In this document: positions 33,097 through 43,292 of the stretch, piece after piece
Layout of the letters: every line of letters starts with the position of its first letter
Numbering within the stretch: position 1 is the stretch's first letter
Assembly: GCA_963970005.1 (NCBI GenBank)
Contig: CAXAMN010001114.1
Span: 1,660,451-1,724,450 of the forward strand
DNA: 64,000 nt
Direction of reading: 5' to 3'
DNA from: Durusdinium trenchii
Lineage: Eukaryota > Sar > Dinophyceae > Suessiales > Symbiodiniaceae
Made by a program: the position numbers and the translations under genes
The notes under the pieces: generated by a model
Databases searched by the model: none
Told to the model about the DNA's origin: nothing
The model's input: only the letters and a program-made list of their open reading frames with translations

Positions 33097-33183
33097 GTTG
33101 TCAAACAGTTAGTGTCAAAAGATATATATATATATGTATACATACAGTAAATATGTGTTGTCAAACAGTTAGTGTCAGAAGAA
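33097..33183. repeat. Direct repeat of 23-25 bp in AT-rich sequence
   Basis: TTGTCAAACAGTTAGTGTCA is present at about 33100 and again at about 33160, about 62 bp apart, separated by (AT)n. It looks like a local tandem duplication. Confidence 0.8.
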
Positions 33184-33300
33184 ATTTGCAAAAATAATGC
33201 AAACAGTGCTTATGGAATATATAGGACAAACATGGAAAGCTGAAGGACTTTAAAGGAGGATCGACATGTGTATGAATTTGTAAGAACCTTGGGAACATAC

Positions 33301-33483
33301 CTTCGCCCCTTGATCATTATCGTGCCGATATCGGGTTGGACTGGCACCCGCTCTTCTTCCGGGCGGTTGTCCGTCCATTTCTGCAAGGATTGCACCTTGG
33401 AGGTTGCGACTCGAAGCTTCGAGTCGTGGCGCCCACATAGAGCTGTAGTAGGACGAGCAAACATAAAGAATGAAAGGAGCATC
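33301..33483 (-). CDS. Internal exon with strong splice sites, function unknown
   Basis: Acceptor TGTGTTTTCAG|GATG and donor GGCGAAG|GTATGT. 183 bases. Two frames are open: DAPFILYVCSSYYSSMWAPR (phase 0) and one containing LRVATSKVQSLQKWTDNRPE (phase 1). Both look protein-like, so the reading frame is undecided. The exon itself is well supported by its borders. Confidence 0.5.
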
Positions 33484-33869
33484 CTGAAAACACACACACA
33501 CAAACACTTAGAACAACAGCATTGAGGCCAAGACCAGATTCTCCAAAAGTCCAGCTTTAAAATACCTCAAAAAGCAATGCCATCTGTGGATGTTTGGTCT
33601 AAGACTCGACCATCAAACCATCACATCCAGCCAAGCACAGAAAGAAACCCAACAACTCCATCCAAACACACACGTCAAGTATGAATATATTGCAAGTAAG
33701 ACACGTACGTCTGCACATGCAGGTTCATGAAATACTTAGTTTTGTGATAATGTGCTATGTATGAATCTGATTCGAGGCATCATTGCAGTTCCAGGACTGC
33801 TTCACGTGCAATCTTCTCTTGAAAAGCATAAAGGGGGAGAAAAAACAAAACCTTAAACAACCATGGCCA

Positions 33870-34000
33870 AGAAGCTTTGAGAGGGATTCCACCCAGTTGC
33901 GACGCCACAAATTGCGCAGCCGGGAGGTCTCAGCCGAGAGTGTTTTGAAGCCAACTATGGCCCCAGCCGCTGCTGTCTCTTCCAGGACGAATGGTGAAAT
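33870..34000 (-). CDS. Probable exon upstream of 33301-33483
   Basis: The frame reads EETAAAGAIVGFKTLSAETS, then RLRNLWRRNWVESLSKLLGH. Borders are approximate. Same direction as, and likely the same gene as, the exons at 33301 and 34207. Confidence 0.35.
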
Positions 34001-34206
34001 ATGTTCAAGTTGAACATGACAACCAAGGCTAGGCATATTTTCCAATCAAGCAGGGCTTCGAGTCCTGGAATCCTGTTCACTTGGACAATGTGTTCACTTT
34101 GATGACAAATCATTCTGATCGTGTTGCCCCATGAAGCATGCAGCGATCTTCTTCTACTGGACGAAGTCTCCACCCCTCTAGCTGTGTATAATTGCACAGA
34201 CCAGTC

Positions 34207-34450
34207 ATACTCTCCGGGCACCCCTGGCTGCTAGCTTGCACAAAGCTGGATCGAGTAATGCCTTGAGGTCCGAGCAAGCTTGACCAAACAAAACAGCCCG
34301 TGTACACCAAGGAGGTTGGGAATGGTTGTCGACCCAAACGTTCAGCTCGACCTTGTCACATAAGAGGCAGAAGAGGATGTTGTTTTCAGGCGATTTCAGG
34401 AAAGCTTCATTGGCCAGTTGCTGCACGTGTAGGTGAGCGAAGGCCTTCAC
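34207..34450 (-). CDS. Probable exon, function unknown
   Basis: The frame reads VKAFAHLHVQQLANEAFLKS, PENNILFCLLCDKVELNVWV and ACSDLKALLDPALCKLAARG, followed by a possible donor, AGA|GTATGA. The composition is clearly protein-like. The upstream border is unknown because the sequence degenerates into repeats and a gap to the right. Confidence 0.4.
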
Positions 34451-34623
34451 CCTAGGGTGACATATAGGCTATATAATATATACTTGAGGCCAAGGGGGGG
34501 GGCGAAAGCTAGCGCTCCAGAATGGGAAAGTGGAGGGCAGTGAGGTAGGAAAAAACACGGCGCTCTTTTTGGAGGCAGGGGTGAAGAGTCCTTTATATAT
34601 GGCTCTTTGCCCGGATCCTCCTG

Positions 34624-34751
34624 CGAGAGAAGAGAGAGAAGAGAGACGGAAAGACGAGAGACAGAGAGGAGAGAGAGAGAGAGAGGAGAGAGAGATGAGA
34701 GAGATGAGAAAGAGATGAGAGAGATGAGAGAGATGAGAGAGATGAGAGAGA
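34624..34751. repeat. GAGA / GAGATGA microsatellite at gap edge
   Basis: (GA)n grading into GAGATGA units, running into the N block. A G-run follows the gap. The repeat is the likely cause of the gap. Confidence 0.9.
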
Positions 34752-35151
34752 NNNNNNNNNNNNNNNNNNNNNNNNNNNNNNNNNNNNNNNNNNNNNNNNN
34801 NNNNNNNNNNNNNNNNNNNNNNNNNNNNNNNNNNNNNNNNNNNNNNNNNNNNNNNNNNNNNNNNNNNNNNNNNNNNNNNNNNNNNNNNNNNNNNNNNNNN
34901 NNNNNNNNNNNNNNNNNNNNNNNNNNNNNNNNNNNNNNNNNNNNNNNNNNNNNNNNNNNNNNNNNNNNNNNNNNNNNNNNNNNNNNNNNNNNNNNNNNNN
35001 NNNNNNNNNNNNNNNNNNNNNNNNNNNNNNNNNNNNNNNNNNNNNNNNNNNNNNNNNNNNNNNNNNNNNNNNNNNNNNNNNNNNNNNNNNNNNNNNNNNN
35101 NNNNNNNNNNNNNNNNNNNNNNNNNNNNNNNNNNNNNNNNNNNNNNNNNNN
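34752..35151. other. Assembly gap, 400 N
   Basis: Exactly 400 N, flanked by a GA-rich microsatellite and a poly-G run. Open frames spanning it carry no information. Confidence 1.
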
Positions 35152-35992
35152 GGGGGGGGGGGCTTCGACCTGAAAAATCAGGGGTTAGGATTTGCACCCG
35201 GTCGAAAGAAACCTTGCTATCGCAAGAGTAACTCCAGCTAGCTTCGCTAGCTTTCGTGATATATATATATAACATTATATAACATCGGCCAACCATTGCG
35301 AAGTCCTGCACAAACTTCATCAAACAAGAATGTCGCCCGCGACTTCAATCAGTATACATCTAGCCAAGGACATCAAAATACGTTTACCAAACATCCAAAG
35401 AATGCATTTCATGCTTACCGAAGTTGAGTCTCTAAAGCCGAATCCAAACGACTAAAAAACAATGGCCTCCAGGTCTGATTGCATCGATTCGTCGCTGACC
35501 CGTCCCAGTGTTGCGTCCTAGGTCACGGCACTGAAAAACACCAAACATCATGAAGCCACCGCTGGATGTAGCAATGCAGCGTAACCACACATTCAAATTA
35601 AATAAAGGATCACTCATGTTTCATTGGAAGGGGCCAGTTTCCACAAAAAATCTGCGCTTCTGAACTGAATGTTGCTTCAACATTGCTGGATTGTTTCAAC
35701 CATGCCTGCTGGGTAATGGACTGGAAACAGTAGACAATTGAACCCCTGAATTGCTTTGATGACTTTGTTGGATGCTATTTGGTGATATTGATGGTAGCGT
35801 CATGCTTGCTTGTAGCACTGGCATGGCAATTCCCTTTCCTAAAACTTCTGGTGTCATTACCCAATTCTTCTAATAATTTATCTACTGTTGCCGGTCTTTG
35901 TGTTCTAGCTTTCCAAGGCCAAAGACTCCCTAGCACAAGCGCTTTCTGCTATTGCGCCCGAATTTGCATTATTGACTGAAACATACAGCACC

Positions 35993-36136
35993 ACGATAGA
36001 ATATTCCGGCTATAGCCACATCCGATTCCCAACAAGTCTAAGCTCGAAGCGTATGCACACTTCTCACAAAGGTCAAAGCCACTGGTGGTGCACCGGAAGG
36101 TCACAGTGTAGACCTCAAATACCATTGTCGATTTAT
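35993..36136 (-). CDS. Exon with a ZZ/C1-like Cys motif
   Basis: Acceptor GTGCACTTGCAG|ATAAATCG. The frame includes STMVFEVYTVTFRCTTSGFD, then LCEKCAYASSLDLLG. R-C-x5-F-D-L-C-x2-C resembles the second half of ZZ-type zinc fingers (consensus around C-x2-C-x-F-D-L-C-x2-C), but the first Cys pair is absent or in another exon. The left border is approximate. Confidence 0.4.
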
Positions 36137-36702
36137 CTGCAAGTGCACATAAGTAAACCATGAGGCCATGAGGCAAACTCCACACGTAAAGTACAATTAA
36201 ATAGCAAGGGAAGCAAAACAATCACCTCAACCAAAGCAACTCCAACAAGCAACAACGACAAAATGAATGATAGCAGTGGCACAGAAAACGCGTCCTACAA
36301 TCAAAACTTCACAAGCTGGAATGCGTCCGAGCACAAATCACACTACTACCAGACTATTGATCAACAGTAACAAGACAGTCAGTTGTCCCCGCATCCTGCA
36401 ATCAGCCCCGTGCATTGGTCTGGTGAAAGTCGGTCTGGCCTGGTTCAGAGCATGTTGCCATACATATGATTACATATGCTATCTTTGCACAGCCATAAAT
36501 CTGCAACATTTCAGCCTAGCGGGCTGAGATCGCAACCACTCCGGCATCCACCAGTGAAATCTCGTCCGTCGCACACCCAACCACTCGAGGAAAACCTAAA
36601 CAAAGCACTGGCCCTGATGTTGTCCATCCCACATATCGATCATATCGCAGGTCACAAGCACAGGGTTTAAGTTTGCCGGTGTACCGGTGTTGACAAGTTC
36701 TC

Positions 36703-36876
36703 TCAATGTTTCTGGGCAGTCTGCTCAAACTTACGCCGCTCACGTGCACCAATGCTGCTGCCCAAAACGAACGCGGCTATGACAAGTGCAATGTTCCAAG
36801 GCAGGCACATGCTTTTCAGCTCGTTCGGGTGCACCCAAGGCTGTCTGACCTGGTCGTCAAATTCAGCCAAGGAATT
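36703..36876 (-). CDS. Terminal exon with a C-terminal membrane helix
   Basis: Acceptor CTGGCTGGCAG|AATTCC. 174 bases, phase 0, 57 residues to TGA. The exon holds QVRQPWVHPNELKSMCLPWN, then IALVIAAFVLGSSIGARERR, a transmembrane segment with a basic end. The overlapping 179-residue plus-strand frame was rejected. Upstream exons may lie at 37020-37080 and 37140-37300. Product unknown. Confidence 0.55.
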   Translation of the reverse strand, partial: NSLAEFDDQVRQPWVHPNELKSMCLPWNIALVIAAFVLGSSIGARERRKFEQTAQKH

Positions 36877-37503
36877 CTGCCAGCCAGCAACATGTTACCC
36901 TGCAACGTAGTTGTTGCAAGTCTGAGAAGAAGTTCGAGAAAACAAGAAGACATGCAACAACAAAAAACACAAGTATCAAATATGATGGAAAAACGGACGC
37001 TGCACCGCTCGCGGCGTTATACATCTGTTGGCAGCGATCCCCAGTCTGTTCTTGTTTCAGGATGCGCAAGCAATCTGGGCCCAGTGCACACGGATTATTG
37101 TAATATTCATTTGTGGAATCTGAGCCCAGGAACGCTTCTTCTCATCCAGGGGCCCAATGGGATTTGTTTCTTTGCATGCCTGGCTTGGGATGCACATGAA
37201 CTAACTGCCGACGAGTGTGGATGGCTCCAGTACAAGCATATGTGAGGAACTCCCGTGAACATCCAGGCTTGATTGCTGACAATTCCAAGGACTGCTCCGC
37301 CCACCTGCCAAAATAGCCGATCATGCCCACAATCCCAACCTCACCACATCTCTCTTATCTGTCATGCCAAAGGTGCATTTCGAGAAGCAAACAGCTGATT
37401 CAACTGTGCCACCTCTGGTAGAGAATGGCTGCATGTGGCCGTCGTGTGCCCCCCCGGCATCAATGTTACGCTGGTCCTTGTGGGTGTTCAGAAACTTCAC
37501 CAC

Positions 37504-37625
37504 CTCGGAACAAGTCTCGCGCCGCTGCTTATTTTTGACAGCCATTCGGATGCAAGTCCGAGGCACTTATCATCCACCGAGGCACTACTCGCCATAGCAC
37601 GAGTTGAAATCAATTGTGCTACAAA
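37504..37625 (-). CDS. Internal exon candidate
   Basis: Acceptor CGCTTTCTTTTCAG|TTTGTA and donor CCGAG|GTGGTG. The frame reads FVAQLISTRAMASSASVDDK, then CLGLASEWLSKISSGARLVP. It is probably part of the gene that ends at 36703. The spaces to the neighbouring exons are presumably introns. Confidence 0.45.
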
Positions 37626-38760
37626 CTGAAAAGAAAGCGGAGGAAGCTGTGTGCCCTGCGACAAACTTGCCTTCTCTCCACTTCGGGAGCTCCAGCTCAA
37701 CTTCTCGTGATGTGGGATCTGTCCTTGCAAGCGTCGATGTCGCCCTTTTCGCCATCCCAAGGTCTTAATGACTGTTCATACCAGCCTCAAGTGTGGACCA
37801 CACAAAAACACATAACATATTTATTCATTTATATAGATGTCATTATATAATGAAATTTAATGAATGCAGGGATTACACATGTTAAGCTAGGCTGAGACTC
37901 CGCGCGTGAAATAAATACAGGGCTCTGGAACGCTTCCAGCCTGCTCCTTGAGAAGGGGATGGATGGAACATCTCAAGGAACATCTGTTAAAAAGCCGGAC
38001 CATAAGGCCATAAGGAGTGAAACTTGTGTGTGCGTATGTCTTTAATCGGAAATTGAACGGCAACAATGAGAAGGAAGCCACGGCAAAGTCGAAGGCCATT
38101 GCGGTTGAACACATTGCCTTGCAACCCCTGCAGCACCATTCCACCATACTGCAACTAAGGATCAGCAACTCGCACTCCCCGAGAAACGTGGCACATGGAG
38201 AATATTCTACATGGGTATGAGGTGATGAGCTGTGGCCAAGAAAAGCATGAAAGCAAACCACTCACCAAAAATACCAAACAATACCAGGCCAAACATGTTT
38301 GTTTTCAGGAAGCTCGGACATCTGGGTCGTCCCACGCTGGAGCTATAGGTCCTCAAACCTGCAACGAGAAGCTTGATAAATGCAGGATTGCTCGACCAAC
38401 ATGCCCACTAGCACAGCGGCCGACCTATCAATCACACAAAATGAGCTACCCTGTTCCACCCAAAGCGGCCTTTGGCAATCTCAAGCAGCTCCTCTGAGCA
38501 CATGGAGTCATATTTCTTGAGGCGTTCAACCTAGGCATGTGATAATTTTTCCAGAAATGCCTGCCTTGTCTCTGGACTGTTCTTGGGGCGCAGCAATGCC
38601 ACATGTTACAACTGTCACATCTGACTTGTAGGCTTCCTTGATTTATCCCGGCTACTGCAATGGATTTGTCGAACAATTATATCAAGCACCTATCGAAGCA
38701 TCATCACGTTTATAATCCTCTCTCCTTCTGATAAAAAATAACATGATTAATTAAACATGA

Positions 38761-38838
38761 TTAAACTATCACTTCGCCATGGGCCAGCTTGGACGCACCT
38801 AGGCTCCCTACATCCGGCGCTTGCTCCAAAACCCAAAC
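38761..38838 (-). CDS. Terminal exon, 25 residues
   Basis: Acceptor TTGTCGGCCAG|GTTTGG, then VWVLEQAPDVGSLGASKLAH-GEVIV and TAA. 78 bases, phase 0. It marks the 3' end of another minus-strand gene whose upstream exons may include 39600-39742. Confidence 0.5.
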   Translation of the reverse strand, partial: VWVLEQAPDVGSLGASKLAHGEVIV

Positions 38839-39599
38839 CTGGCCGACAAGGACAGGTTTGAGCGTGCATCGTACACATTGGCCCCATGTAGCATGCGCAC
38901 CATGATACCATGTCCAAAAACACATCCACCACAAAAAAATACAAAACGCCAGAATTAACACCGAAACGCCGAGGGGTCGCTTGTAGAAACGACATCAAGA
39001 ATGGCCCCGCCAGTCCGCTCTTGATGGGCTCTGTGCATCGAGGGCCTGGTCCTCAGAACGGTAAGAGAAAAAGTCACCTCCCAAACAAAAGCGAATACTT
39101 TCTTGAACGGATTCTCTTCTTCGTTGCTCTATGGGCTTGATCGAACCTTCTTCCTGAAAAGCCTTGAGTCGCAGGCCTTTCAAGCACTTTGATGACACCG
39201 GATTCTTGTCACCAGCACCATTACAAGTCATGTACATCCTCACATGCATACCTTTTGCTGTCCTATGAAGGGTTCATCAAGAGTCTCGCATGTCATGTCT
39301 TCAAGCAAAAGGGCACGCACGTTTTGACAGAGTCGTGAGGACCTGACCGCTCACATAGAAGTGGGTCATTGTGAAATCCTCCGAGCATTTCAGGATGAGA
39401 TTGAACCTGAAGTCAAAATAAAGGCTTTACAGAACCGTCTCTCTCAGGCCTAGGTCTTGGACTCGATTTAGTACTTTGCACTGCTCTTGCAAGCACATTG
39501 CTACTCCGAGCACTACTACTTAGTTATTTGCAACTCCCTACAAGTAAAGCAATCATTACAACACTCTCTCCTCCCAGCACAACAGAACGGCAAACTGAC

Positions 39600-39742
39600 G
39601 TGATTGGACACTTGCAAAAGCATGTCCTCCCTGGTCCCTCAGGATGAATTTCAATCGTGCTTTGCTGCCATACTCTTGAGGGCGAGACTTGGTTCCATTT
39701 CCGGAACAATGAAACGGTTCGATGATGGGAACCAATGAATTC
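39600..39742 (-). CDS. Internal exon candidate
   Basis: Acceptor GCATTTCCAG|GAATTC and donor CAATCAC|GTCAGT. Two frames are open (one with GSHHRTVSLFRKWNQVSPSR, one with SKARLKFILRDQGGHAFASV). The second looks more like protein. Function unknown. Confidence 0.4.
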
Positions 39743-41103
39743 CTGGAAATGCAACGAATTCAACAATCCGCGACATCCACACAGAAACACCGTTGGACCA
39801 GCTGGCTCGTATGGCATATTTTCAAATAGGGACGGCATGCGACCGCTCCCGCTAGCCTCACACTGAGTTACATCTCAAAAGATCTTATTTACATAATATG
39901 CAGATGTATGTTTAGCATGTTGCATTAGAACGTCAAAACATCCAATCACATGGCCTGGGTCCAAACTTGACAACACCCTGTCCGCAAGTAGGTGGGCCAT
40001 CTAATCCGCGAAAACCACAAGTCTGAGGCAACGGCTTGATGTCGTATTGCGCCTTGCTCTTAAAAGCACCGCCGTCGTACGAATGGACCTGCGCCAGCAA
40101 TGTCTAACGGTTTCATGAGAGAGATGGGACTGAGTCACAACGGCTCGACACATCTAGCATATTTTTGCGCAAAGAGCAATGGATCCCGTGCACAATCATC
40201 ACAGCATGCTTCAAAAAGTGTGGCGGTACCGCGTTTTCGATTCAATAATTTCAAGAATGGTGGGATGGAAAATTGCCACTATACAATTTTAATGCTATTA
40301 TCGGGCATGTTGCAATCACGTCGCCGAAATCATCCGTGGCTTCGAAATATCCAGGCAATCAGCTATAATTACCAAGGTCAAAATGTAGCATTAAGTATCT
40401 CTGCGGCACTGCGGCACGCTTGTCCAAGGTTAAAATAATGTGTATATATATATATACATATATTTTAAAAAATGATTCATGATCAAGAACCAAGACTCCA
40501 AACACGTGGAATTTTGAGGTCACACCATCCCACATCTCATAATGCACAACTGTAGAACTTGCATATCTTTTACATCCGGACACACCGAAACAAAACACGA
40601 TGACAAAAATAGACTGTGGGTGGGAAGAATAAAATACAGTACAACATCAACTCAAGCACCTCAAAGCAACTCTTGCAATTCATATCTTCTTCCCTCTCTG
40701 CTGCAGTTTGCACCAAGTTCATCCAGATCGCTCGCCCTCCAAATAATTATCTGATAAACCCAAGAGACACACAAACAAACAAACAAACGAAAAACAAACA
40801 AACAAAGAAGAACAAAGAAAGAGAGAGTCAAAGAGAAAGAGAGAGAGAGAGAGAGGCGTTGGCGTTAAACAGCGTACGTGACGGGCCGAAATCAGTCTGT
40901 GTTTGGCGTGCTCATTTTTGCATCTGCTCAGTAAGGTCAGCGGACGCACCCTACAACAGGCAAAAACCACCCAAAGATCCGACAGAACGTGAGCAACATG
41001 ATCGAGATCCTTGTTCATGGCTTACTGAACATCACCACCAGCAGATTCCAGCCCAAGTGGCTAGTCCCCTCGGTGATCAAAACCGCTTTGGCATGAATTG
41101 GTT
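39743..41103. other. No confident gene; (ACAA)n and (GA)n microsatellites
   Basis: (CAAA/ACAA)n at about 40770-40815 and (AG)n at about 40823-40855 lie in otherwise unremarkable sequence. (AT)n is at 40442-40457. Confidence 0.5.
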
Positions 41104-41592
41104 TCAGTTTTTCAATGGCACGCTTTTAGCTGCCCGCCAGTGATACCAACCAAATGCAACTATAACCTGGAAGCCAATAAGAACTCCTTGCAACAGCCAG
41201 CCACGACCTGACGTCAGCAGCTGGCTATGCAATAATTAAGTCAAATCAAGAAGTGCCACTGCCCGTCAAAGCAACGGGTGAGGACCAATGTCCTCCAGGC
41301 AGTCTTCAGTCTCTTCGCCCTCCACAATGAGTGAGAGAACCTGTCTTCTCCTTGTGTAATGTGTTTCCGCTCTTTGTTTCTGATCCACGGGTTCTGGCAT
41401 CATGGGACGCCGATGATTTTGCAACATCTCCCGACAACGTTGGCCTTTCTGGAAGGCCGCTGTCTGCTGCAACCCGCCAGGTACCCGCGCCAGCAGCTGC
41501 GCCTTCTTGTTGCCAAGTCTCTCATTGCGCCTTGCAAGTGCAGATCCTGCAGCAGGACCATCACCGGCCGCTACGCTGGCACCGCCGCCCAT
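41104..41592 (-). CDS. Small two-exon gene, copy B
   Basis: Exon 1 begins at the ATG at 41590-41592 (MGGGASVAAGDGPAAGSALA). It contains the family blocks GGLQQTAAFQKGQR, MMPEPVDQK and LSLIVEGEE, shared with copy A at 11240-11651, whose aligned ATG supports this start. It runs to about 41300. Exon 2, 41104-41220, starts after TTGCATAGCCAG|CTGCTG and encodes LLTSGRGWLLQGVLIGFQVI, then VAFGWYHWRAAKSVPLKN to TGA: a probable short membrane helix near the C-terminus. The donor is not certain. No known family was recognised; a small single-pass protein with a Gly/Arg-rich N-terminus is the best description. Confidence 0.55.
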
Positions 41593-42226
41593 TGCTGTTG
41601 AACCTGTGTATGTAATATGGCTTGTGTGGGGGGGCAGGAGAGCTCGATCCCAAAAGCAAAGGCGAGGGATCCAAACGCCAAGATTTAGCATGGACTGGAC
41701 AATGTGTGATTTGGCGGGATCTGTCCTTCACACATCATGAGCAGCATTGTGTGCGGCATCGTCCGTACGATTGTTCATTCGCATTCATCGGCATTGTTCT
41801 TCGACACACCACGGTCGCCACGGCGTCGCCACGCCTTGAACTTTTCATTCAGCAAACTTGGCCTCTCGGGCAACACCTGAGCCAGGACCGCCTATCCTGG
41901 TGACCTTTAGAAAACAATTGGCAGCATTTTTACCTTGCTCACAGTTCGTTGAAAGGACGTGACACTAGAGGAAAGAATGTATGAACACATTGTTGGAATT
42001 TCGGGTACGGACGGGACAATCATGCAATGACGGAAACATTCGGCTGTTGCATGCATGATCTGAGGCATCATCTGAGTCGTCACTGGTTTCTTCTGGTGTA
42101 GGCGCCATGTTGCGCGGTCCCACCTTTTTGAACCATGACGGTGGAGATTGAGAAACACATCGCTCCAGCTGCTGCCTTTAGACTAAATGGTTTCACTTTT
42201 TGGTCTGCGGCTGCACTGGGGTGAAG

Positions 42227-42611
42227 GATCAAAAAAAAAATAAATAAGGACCAAAATATTAATAAAGCAATGAGATCAAAAGAAAAATTAATAAGGATCA
42301 ACCAAAAAACAAAATCTGGTGACGTAATAACAAAAACAATTGACAGACGAGGATCAAAAACAAAACAAACAAGAATCAACAAAGAAAGAACAGTAATGTG
42401 TGCAGTGGCAACAGTAGTAGTGACCGTCGTCGTCGTTGTCGTCGTCGTAGTAGTAGTGGTAGTAGTAGCAGTAATAGTAGTAGTAGTAGTAGTAGTAAGT
42501 AGTAGGTACTAGGTAGTAGGTAGTAGGTAGTAGGTAACAGGTAGGAGGTATTTTTTTATTGATACCTATTTGTTTTGTTATTGATCCCGATTTATTTTTT
42601 TTATTGATCCC
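42227..42611. repeat. Low-complexity target of the copia insertion with inverted GGATCAA/TTGATCC arms
   Basis: A-rich units with GGATCAA (42227-42390) face T-rich units with TTGATCC (42555-42611) in opposite orientation. Between them is a (GTC)n/(TAG)n microsatellite (42422-42545). The copia element sits in the last TTGATCCC unit. Confidence 0.7.
42607..42611. repeat. Target-site duplication, left copy
   Basis: ATCCC directly before the left LTR, identical to ATCCC at 56191-56195 after the right LTR. Five bases is the usual duplication of Ty1/copia integrases. Confidence 0.9.
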
Positions 42612-42721
42612 TGTAGATACAGGTAAACGACCGAGAACTACCAACAAGTCGCACCTGGTTTTCCTTGAGCCAAACGGTAGTAAAGTGAGACATGTATACG
42701 ACATCCTAGCGTGAAACAACA
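42612..42721 (-). repeat. 3' LTR of the copia element
   Basis: 110 bp, identical to 56081-56190. In sense it follows the polypurine tract. It contains CCGTTTGGCTCAAG (42664-42677), similar to the end of the DinoSL. Confidence 0.95.
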
Positions 42722-42730
42722 CCCCCCGCT
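42722..42730 (-). promoter_or_regulatory. Polypurine tract
   Basis: In sense, AGCGGGGGG stands immediately before the 3' LTR, the position of the plus-strand priming site in LTR retrotransposons. Confidence 0.75.
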
Positions 42731-42787
42731 GAACGAAAATGGGAGGAGTGAAGTTATGTACAGTGCACTAATTAAGGACCTACGAAG

Positions 42788-43285
42788 GTATCCGGTCCCC
42801 CGGTACGTGTGAAGCATCGAACCGGAACGCGCCTTGAGATGGAGAGGATGGTTGACCTCAAGGACGGATCACATAATGCACTGTCATGCTTTGATGCTAG
42901 GGTTGAACATGTCTCAACTGATTCATGTATGAAAGTTCAAAGCAAGCTCACAAAGATAATCTCTTTTGCGCAGCGGAACTGGGAGTGCAATGCCAACCTT
43001 TTAGAAAGCAGGAACAAAGCCATCAAGGCACACGCTCCCGCGTGGCGACAAAGCACAACAAAAGATGTGCGCTCTTCATTGCAAGGATTGAGAGCCAAGT
43101 TCATCGACCTGAACTCAAACGAATTAGCTGCTGGTTTCAGGCATCCGGTCCCCCGGTGCATCACAGAAACGGTCATCCAGGCAACCGCTCCCGCGGTGCG
43201 TTGAGGGAAAAACACAGTGCACAAAGACAGCCGAGTCACCCGTAGATTTTATTCTCTTCTCCACAGGCAACAGCTCCCGCTGTGC
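42788..43285 (-). repeat. Cluster of five 19-nt GNRA hairpins in the 3' noncoding region
   Basis: Copies start at 42788, 43028, 43141, 43181 and 43267. On the plus strand each has the form GCN-n-NNNN-TCCC-N'N'N'N'-N'GC, so the element RNA has a 7-bp stem with one bulged base and a GGGA loop. Stems differ but stay complementary: CCGC/GCGG, CAGC/GCTG, CCGG/CCGG. The copies at 43141, 43181 and 43267 pair fully; 42788 and 43028 have imperfect outer pairs. Confidence 0.85.
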
Positions 43286-43292
43286 GTCGTGT

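Noticed and set aside
34469..35323. Open frames crossing the 400-N gap
   Set aside because: The bases are unknown and the flanks are GA and G repeats.
36706..37245. 179-residue plus-strand frame
   Set aside because: It overlaps a well-bounded minus exon (36703-36876) with a membrane helix and clean acceptor; the plus frame has low-complexity and irregular composition.
42354..42722. Frame with poly-Tyr and poly-Asp
   Set aside because: Translation of the TAG/GTC microsatellite beside the LTR.
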